From an uncultured Collinsella sp. (lineage in GTDB: Bacteria > Actinomycetota > Coriobacteriia > Coriobacteriales > Coriobacteriaceae), in contig CABTWP010000039.1 of assembly GCA_902488525.1 (NCBI GenBank), positions 1 through 18,946 of the forward strand: DNA of 18,946 nucleotides, given 5' to 3'. A program made the position numbers and the translations under genes. The notes beneath the pieces were generated by a model. It ran no database searches and was not told where the DNA came from. It saw nothing but the letters and a program-made list of their open reading frames with translations. Positions 15,238 through 18,946 of the stretch are shown here, piece after piece. Numbering within the stretch: position 1 is the stretch's first letter; every line of letters begins with the position of its first letter.

Positions 15238-16047
15238 TTACTGCGGCTGCTTTCCAATGTATGCGAGGATGCCGCCGTCGACGTAGAGGATGTGGCCGTT
15301 GACGAAGTTCGACGCGTCGGAAGCCAGGAACACGGCGGGGCCCTTCAGGTCCTCGGTCGTGCCCCAACGGGCGGCCGGCGTTTTGGCAATGATGAACTGG
15401 TCAAACGGGTGACGGCTGCCGTCGGGCTGCGTCTCGCGCAGCGGCGCGGTCTGCGGCGTGGCGATGTAGCCGGGCCCAATGCCGTTGCACTGGATATTGG
15501 CCTCGCCAAACTCCGAGCAGATGTTCTTGGTGAGCATCTTGAGTCCGCCCTTGGCGGCGGCATAGCCGGCGATGGTCTCGCGGCCCAGCTCGCTCATCAT
15601 CGAGCAGATGTTGATGATCTTGCCGTGGCCCTTGGCGATCATGCCGGGCAGGCAGGCCTTGGACACGATAAACGGTGCGTTGAGGTCAATATCGACGACG
15701 CGGCGGAAGTCCTCGGCGCTCATGTCGAGCATCGGGGTACGCTGGATGACGCCAGCGTTGTTGACCAGGATATCGGGCGTGGTGCCAAAGTCGGCCTCAA
15801 TCTTGGCGATGAGCTCGGCGACGACGGCCTCGTCGGTGACATCGGCAACATAGCCGTGAGCGTCAAAGCCCAGCTCGCGGTAGTGCTTCTCGGCCTCGGC
15901 TACCTTGTCGGCGTGACGTGCGTTAAAGGCGATCTTGGCGCCAGCCTCTCCGAGCGCCTCGGCGATAGCCATGCCAATGCCATAGGTGGCGCCGGTTACC
16001 AGTGCGACCTTGCCGTCCAGACGGAAGCTGTCCATAAGATCAGACAT
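15238..16047 (-). CDS. KduD/DhuD-type short-chain dehydrogenase
   Basis: A 269-residue classical SDR. The cofactor motif TGATYGIG is at 18-25, NNAG at 96-99 and the catalytic set is Ser149, Tyr162, Lys166 (GYAAAKGG). Overall it resembles 2-deoxy-D-gluconate 3-dehydrogenase (KduD) and gluconate 5-dehydrogenase-like enzymes; in this setting the expected reaction is NAD(P)H-dependent reduction of 3-deoxy-D-glycero-2,5-hexodiulosonate to 2-keto-3-deoxygluconate. ATG16047 is chosen because AAAGGA lies 5-6 bases upstream; an in-frame ATG at 16074 lacks this. It is upstream of the RpiB-type isomerase on the same strand and is preceded by a TATACT -10 and a GTGAACGTTCAC operator. Gluconate 5-dehydrogenase is the main alternative. 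Confidence 0.8.
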   Translation of the reverse strand: MSDLMDSFRLDGKVALVTGATYGIGMAIAEALGEAGAKIAFNARHADKVAEAEKHYRELGFDAHGYVADVTDEAVVAELIAKIEADFGTTPDILVNNAGVIQRTPMLDMSAEDFRRVVDIDLNAPFIVSKACLPGMIAKGHGKIINICSMMSELGRETIAGYAAAKGGLKMLTKNICSEFGEANIQCNGIGPGYIATPQTAPLRETQPDGSRHPFDQFIIAKTPAARWGTTEDLKGPAVFLASDASNFVNGHILYVDGGILAYIGKQPQ

Positions 16048-16104
16048 AGCGATCCTTTCAAAAGAAACGTTCATCTATATAAGTCTTGCTTTTCATACAA
16101 GGTC

Positions 16105-16164
16105 AGTATAGGAGAAGAGGGGGAATTAAAAGACAGATTCTCCTAAAATCAGGTGAACGTTCAC
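16105..16164 (-). promoter_or_regulatory. Promoter and upstream operator of the KduD/DhuD-type gene
   Basis: On the minus strand TATACT (16110 to 16105) is a strong -10; no good -35 exists at 16-19 bp spacing. The perfect 12-bp palindrome GTGAACGTTCAC is at 16153-16164, with its centre 48.5 bp upstream of the -10 start. A degraded copy (8 of 12, around 16063-16074) lies in the leader 90 bp away, which could allow looping. The weak -35 with an upstream site would also fit activation. Confidence 0.6.
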
Positions 16165-16207
16165 TTTTAAAAGGCGAACGGTAGTCTCGCCCTTGCCGTG
16201 CGGATGT

Positions 16208-16483
16208 CTATTTGCTCTGTTCCTGCGCTCCCTCTGCGATCATGTTGCGGTTGTACACCAGATGCAGGTACATCGCGTCGTGCGCTGCGGTGGGATTGCG
16301 CGCGGCGATGGCGTCGGCCACGCCACGGTGGGTGCGGATGGTTTCCTCAACCAGCTTTTTGCCGGTCACGTCAATAAACAGGGGGACAGACGCCTTGAGC
16401 ACACCCATCAGGCGGGGAACGACGAGGTTGCCGCCATTCCAGGGCGGCTTCATGGAGTAGCGCCCGTACGCATCGATTCCCTC
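16208..16483 (-). pseudogene. Truncated GntR-family (FCD-domain) regulator remnant
   Basis: The open frame encodes the C-terminal part of an FCD ligand-binding domain. The segment THRGVADAIAARNPTAAHDAMYLHL matches the family pattern of His, Ala-Ile, Arg, then Ala and a terminal metal-binding His. About 90 residues remain of a usual 220-250. The N-terminal winged helix is absent, and the frame is closed upstream by TGA at 16484-16486. The first ATG (16453) has no RBS. FCD regulators often control uronate and sugar-acid genes, so this may be the lost local regulator of the adjacent dehydrogenase. It could instead be an unrelated fragment. Confidence 0.6.
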
Positions 16484-16505
16484 TCATAGATGCCCGGCGC
16501 GAGAG

Positions 16506-16536
16506 GCCCCGAGTTCATACGGGCTCGGGGCTTTTT
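16506..16536 (+). terminator. Intrinsic terminator on the plus strand without an upstream plus-strand gene
   Basis: GCCCCGAG (16506-16513) and CTCGGGGC (16524-16531) form a perfect 8-bp GC-rich stem with a 10-nt loop, followed by TTTTT (16532-16536). Both flanking genes are on the minus strand. Confidence 0.7.
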
Positions 16537-16586
16537 CGTTTGGATTGCAGACGCATCGCCGGACGAAAGCGTGTTGCGTCTGGTAC

Positions 16587-16609
16587 AAAAACCGTATGAA
16601 AACGGTTTT
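16587..16609 (-). terminator. Probable terminator of the AAA ATPase gene
   Basis: AAAACCG (16588-16594) pairs with CGGTTTT (16603-16609). On the minus strand the hairpin runs into a five-T stretch (plus-strand A at 16587-16591). It lies 25 bases after the ATPase stop. The stem is short and AU-rich. Confidence 0.5.
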
Positions 16610-16633
16610 CGTCTTGCAGAGCAGTTGCCGTTT

Positions 16634-17725
16634 CTACAGTTCAACTTCCAGTTCGGCTTTGTGTTCGTAGAGGTAGTCGCGCATGTAGGGGATGGCAAAT
16701 GAGACCTTGCCGTACGAAGGAGCCTCGATAATCGATTCTCTTAACAGGCGGCTGCGGACGGAGCTCACCTGTTGAGGCGTTTTGTTTAGGGCATCGGCAA
16801 CCATGCTGGTCGAGCTCGTCTGCCCCAAAGACGCCATGCTCAGCAGATAAGCGATGCACGTGGGCGGAATGCGCTGCAGCGCGGGCTCAATCACCATGCC
16901 GCAGAAGCGTTCGCGTGCCGTTGCAATGCCACGCTCGGCTTCTTCTTCTCCAATAATCGCTGTATGTGCGCGTCTTGCCAACTGCCATGCGTAGTATCCA
17001 ACGAGTTGGATCATGAAAGGATAACCTTGCGTTGCCTCGGCAAGTTGGCCGGCAATACCTGGCTGCAACTCCATGCCAGACGCTTCAATGGTTTCCTCGA
17101 GGGAGTACGACACTTCGGTTACTGCCACAGCCTTCAGGTCAAAGGGGAGGGCACGGCGCAAAAACGTAAGTGTCTTTCCGTTGATGATGCTTTCAATCAT
17201 CGAAGGCAGCCCCGCAAAAACAAAGGCGATATCAAGGTCTTCGCCGATAACCTGCTGAATCGCAATGGAGAGCGTTCGGACCTCATCGAGCTCTGCGTCT
17301 TGAACCTCGTCGAGAGTGATGAGCAGGCCATTTTCATTCTTGGATATTGTCTGTCTCATGGCGTCGCGTAGCGATGGACCGATTCGCTCAATGTCTATGC
17401 TGCCGATGGACATGCCAGCTACGGTGGGCTCAAATCTGGCGTGTTTGGCCTGGAATTTGGGCTGCAGCTGTTCGAGAATGCGTTGGCAAAGTCCCTCGGT
17501 TGCGACCTCTTTTATGACCGTCCAGCCACGGCTTTGCGCCAAACGTGAGCACTCGTCAAGGAGGACCGTCTTGCCCGTTCCACGGACGCCGGCTATGCGC
17601 ATTAGGCGCCCCGGGGCACCAGGCCCGTTGACGAGGCCCTCATTGAATTCTTCGAGCACATCTTCGCGGCCGATAATCGTGGGAGGTGTTTTACCTGCTG
17701 TGGGCTTAAAAGGGTTTGTTTGCAT
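16634..17725 (-). CDS. AAA-family ATPase with C-terminal winged-helix-like region
   Basis: A 363-residue STAND/Orc1-Cdc6-like ATPase. N-terminal TIIGREDVLEEF is followed by Walker A GVRGTGKT (46-53), Walker B LLITLDEVQD (134-143) and a sensor-like FVFAGLPSM (about 169-176). The last ~80 residues (from about PPTCIAYLLSMASLG, then SSTSMVADALNKTPQQVSSVRSRLLRE) look like a winged helix that could bind DNA. No membrane segment is seen. ATG17725 is chosen because AAAGGTGG lies 5 bases upstream; an in-frame GTG at 17734 overlaps that RBS. Its biological role is not known to me. The 10-bp array directly upstream (17741-17800) invites an autoregulation model. It appears monocistronic. Confidence 0.75.
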   Translation of the reverse strand: MQTNPFKPTAGKTPPTIIGREDVLEEFNEGLVNGPGAPGRLMRIAGVRGTGKTVLLDECSRLAQSRGWTVIKEVATEGLCQRILEQLQPKFQAKHARFEPTVAGMSIGSIDIERIGPSLRDAMRQTISKNENGLLITLDEVQDAELDEVRTLSIAIQQVIGEDLDIAFVFAGLPSMIESIINGKTLTFLRRALPFDLKAVAVTEVSYSLEETIEASGMELQPGIAGQLAEATQGYPFMIQLVGYYAWQLARRAHTAIIGEEEAERGIATARERFCGMVIEPALQRIPPTCIAYLLSMASLGQTSSTSMVADALNKTPQQVSSVRSRLLRESIIEAPSYGKVSFAIPYMRDYLYEHKAELEVEL

Positions 17726-17740
17726 GTGAGCCACCTTTGC

Positions 17741-17800
17741 TCAAGATATAGCAAGATATAGCAAGATATAGCAAAGTATAGCAAGATATAGCAAAGTAAG
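17741..17800 (-). repeat. Six 10-bp tandem repeats forming the ATPase promoter region
   Basis: Consecutive decamers are TCAAGATATA, GCAAGATATA (twice), GCAAAGTATA, GCAAGATATA and GCAAAGTAAG. On the minus strand each full unit carries TTGCTA-like and TATATC/TATACT-like hexamers, so pairing units two apart gives -35/-10 combinations with an 18-bp spacer. The array ends 15 bases before the ATPase start codon and repeats once per helical turn. Confidence 0.85.
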
Positions 17801-17826
17801 CGCTGCTCGCGGGTTTTGCGGTGGTG

Positions 17827-18507
17827 CTATTTTCCAAATGCCGCGCGGATAAAGCGCTGGGCGAACAGCTTGTTGGCGACGTTGATGACATGGCCCAGGA
17901 ACAGTGCCGAGATGGCGGTCGTGACGCCAAAGCCGCCCAGGTTGTACATAAAGATCAGCGACAACGCGAGCGAGGCGGCGACATGTGAGCAGTCAAACAC
18001 GACTTTTACGTCACCAAAGCGGCGTTTAAGCTTTTCGGCAATGACTTGCACCAAGCCGTCGGGCGCGTTGGGGACAACGCCCATGTTGACGACGAGACTT
18101 ACGCCAAATGCGGTGACAGCGAGGGAGAGCAGCATGGTCGCAATCTGTGTGGGGAGTGCCGTGGGATGCAGTGGGTTGACCGCCATGAAGAGGTCGGTCA
18201 AGCCGCCAATCAGCGTTGAGAAGAACAACTCGAGCAGGATGCGCGGCTGGAACTCGCTTCGCAAGATGGCTAATTGCGCCACGATGTAGGCGACGTAGGT
18301 TGCGGTGATCCAAAAGCCGAGCGTCTTGCCAGTGAGCATGGATAGGGTTGTGGCAAAGCACGTGAGCGCGGCGACGCCCAGGCCGGATGCCGTCTGGAGA
18401 CTCATACCGAGTGCCAGTACTGCAACGCCCACAAGATACATCAGCATTCTGATGACGGTATGGCACCAGTCGATGTTCTCGCCATGCATGATGATGAGCG
18501 GTCGCAT
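17827..18507 (-). CDS. YczE/YyaS/YitT-type integral membrane protein
   Basis: A 226-residue hydrophobic protein with about five or six membrane segments (for example about 18-40, 44-60, 63-82, 120-142 and 178-215) and a Gly-rich N-terminal pattern (YLVGVAVLALGMSLQTASGLGVA) typical of the YczE/YitT family. The function of the family is not well established; transport or export roles have been suggested. ATG18507 has a GAAAGGA about 11 bases upstream; an internal Met at residue 7 is a weaker alternative. It is preceded by a long structured leader with a terminator and, further up, by two operator-like palindromes. It may share regulation with the uronate genes, but its substrate cannot be read from sequence. 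Confidence 0.7.
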   Translation of the reverse strand: MRPLIIMHGENIDWCHTVIRMLMYLVGVAVLALGMSLQTASGLGVAALTCFATTLSMLTGKTLGFWITATYVAYIVAQLAILRSEFQPRILLELFFSTLIGGLTDLFMAVNPLHPTALPTQIATMLLSLAVTAFGVSLVVNMGVVPNAPDGLVQVIAEKLKRRFGDVKVVFDCSHVAASLALSLIFMYNLGGFGVTTAISALFLGHVINVANKLFAQRFIRAAFGK

Positions 18508-18534
18508 GTTGCTACCCGTCCTTTCGGTTGTGTG

Positions 18535-18612
18535 AAAAAGCTGACCCGGGCCGGCAAAAGAGGGTTATCGGAGGCACTGCTGCAAAAGCAGAAAAGCCGG
18601 CCCCACGGTCAG
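18535..18612 (-). terminator. Terminator in the yczE-like leader
   Basis: Stem segments GGTCAG/CTGACC and GCCGGCCC/GGGCCGGC, separated by a small internal loop, are followed on the minus strand by C and five T. It is placed before the RBS, as in attenuators. Confidence 0.65.
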
Positions 18613-18748
18613 TCGTCTAGGAAGTGTCTCGCTGTGCCGGAATGGGACTAAAGGTCCAACGAGACGGGAAGAAAGCAAATGGCATTGCGTGGGCGATAAG
18701 ATGCCAAGATGGTAGGGTGTGTCTTAGCATCCTATTGCCCACGCTCAA

Positions 18749-18762
18749 CGAAATCGGTTTCG
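18749..18762. promoter_or_regulatory. Second-type LacI-like operator at the yczE-like transcription start
   Basis: CGAAATCGGTTTCG is a dyad with central CG and one mismatch; with flanks the symmetry extends to AACG...CGTT (18747-18764). It lies at about +4 to +18 of the predicted minus-strand transcript, a classic repressor position. It differs from the GTGAACGTTCAC sites. Confidence 0.5.
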
Positions 18763-18772
18763 TTTGAGCCTA

Positions 18773-18832
18773 AGTATACGCACGGGATTTTATTTGCGAA
18801 GAGAAAAACAATAAAAAGGTGAACGTTCACCT
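18773..18832 (-). promoter_or_regulatory. Promoter of the yczE-like transcript with upstream 16-bp perfect operator
   Basis: On the minus strand, TTCGCA (18800 to 18795), a 16-bp spacer and TATACT (18778 to 18773) make a good promoter. AGGTGAACGTTCACCT at 18817-18832 is a perfect 16-bp palindrome, the best copy in the window; its centre is 46.5 bp upstream of the -10. It may instead or also control a plus-strand gene beyond the right edge. Confidence 0.65.
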
Positions 18833-18946
18833 AATCGCAACAACTCGTTGGCTGTAGTTGCGGGGGGAAAGGTTCTGTTTTTTTTTTTTTAGGGCCTTGA
18901 CAAGGAACATTTCACCCCCACCTATTAGGGGGGGGGGGGGGGGGGG
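18833..18946. other. Right-edge noncoding stretch with T13 and G19 homopolymers
   Basis: No gene is seen here. A run of 13 T (18878-18890) is followed by TTGACA (18897-18902), then TATTAG (18923-18928) after a 20-bp gap, too long for a good promoter. The window ends in 19 G (18928-18946). The G run may be a real variable tract or a sequencing or assembly artefact at a contig end. Confidence 0.6.

Larger units (their letters stand above)
18508..18766 (-). ncRNA. Structured 259-nt leader (attenuator, riboswitch candidate or small RNA)
   Basis: On the minus strand, downstream of a plausible promoter, four hairpins occur in series. The first has a 22-bp stem (18744-18723 with 18708-18687; one mismatch, two wobbles). 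The second is closed by GTCTCG/CGAGAC (18665-18660 with 18631-18626) around a GGAC/GTCC hairpin. The third is a GC-rich bipartite stem (18612-18607 and 18603-18596 with 18555-18548 and 18546-18541) enclosing a CTGCT/AGCAG hairpin. It runs into five T (18539-18535), the signature of an intrinsic terminator, 28 bases before the yczE-like start codon. I do not recognise a known riboswitch consensus. Confidence 0.6.

Noticed and set aside
16440..16500. Possible tRNA 3' half before the plus-strand terminator (CGATTCCC-like stretch)
   Set aside because: No matching acceptor, D or anticodon arms can be drawn upstream, and the sequence belongs to the FCD remnant.
17741..17800. CRISPR array
   Set aside because: The 10-bp units are directly adjacent with no spacers and are far too short.
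18497..18744. T-box or TPP-type leader for the yczE-like gene
   Set aside because: No T-box core (GGUGGNACCGCG-like) or TPP conserved strings were found on the minus strand, so no named class is claimed.
18897..18928. TTGACA ... TATTAG as a plus-strand promoter
   Set aside because: The gap is 20 bp and the -10 match is 4 of 6, bordering a homopolymer that may be an artefact, so it is noted but not called.

Overview
The window is GC-rich, and its gene content and codon use resemble a gut Coriobacteriia actinobacterium such as Collinsella. That is an inference from the coding style, not a database match. It starts inside a gene and ends in a run of 19 G, so the right edge looks like a contig end. 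Sixteen coding features are supported: one is cut by the left edge, one is a broken regulator remnant, and one is a 28-residue gene (kdpF) that is easy to miss.

Layout. (1) 1-132 is the tail of an SGNH/GDSL hydrolase. (2) 240-2385 is a two-gene unit: a GH105/GH88-type unsaturated uronyl hydrolase coupled to a sugar-phosphate isomerase/epimerase-like TIM barrel. (3) 2490-3707 is a GltD/NfnL-like flavoprotein. (4) 3806-12075 is a complete K+ uptake locus: kdpDE on the minus strand, diverging from kdpFABC on the plus strand. (5) 12324-14273 is a large old-yellow-enzyme/FeS/FAD reductase. (6) 14394-16047, minus strand, holds a RpiB/LacAB-type isomerase and a KduD/DhuD-type dehydrogenase. (7) 16208-16483 is a truncated GntR/FCD regulator. 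(8) 16634-17725 is an AAA ATPase whose upstream region is a 10-bp tandem array. (9) 17827-18507 is a YczE/YitT-type membrane protein behind a 259-nt structured leader.

How it fits together. The hydrolase, the RpiB-type isomerase and the KduD-type dehydrogenase are the three successive steps expected for catabolism of unsaturated uronates released by polysaccharide lyases: hydrolysis, then isomerisation of the 4-deoxy-5-keto-uronate, then reduction toward 2-keto-3-deoxygluconate. They lie about 14 kb apart but share an operator-like palindrome (core GTGAACGTTCAC, central CG as in LacI-family sites). A perfect 16-bp copy also lies upstream of the yczE-like gene. In all three places the palindrome centre is 46.5-48.5 bp upstream of the proposed -10 element. 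This makes a candidate dispersed uronate regulon whose regulator is not in the window.

Other non-genic signals are: a repeated ~75-nt terminator hairpin present twice; a 110-nt inverted-repeat element between the dehydrogenase and isomerase genes; six 10-bp repeats that create stacked -35/-10 pairs before the ATPase; and an attenuator-like leader before the yczE-like gene. No tRNA, rRNA, CRISPR array or transposase was seen.
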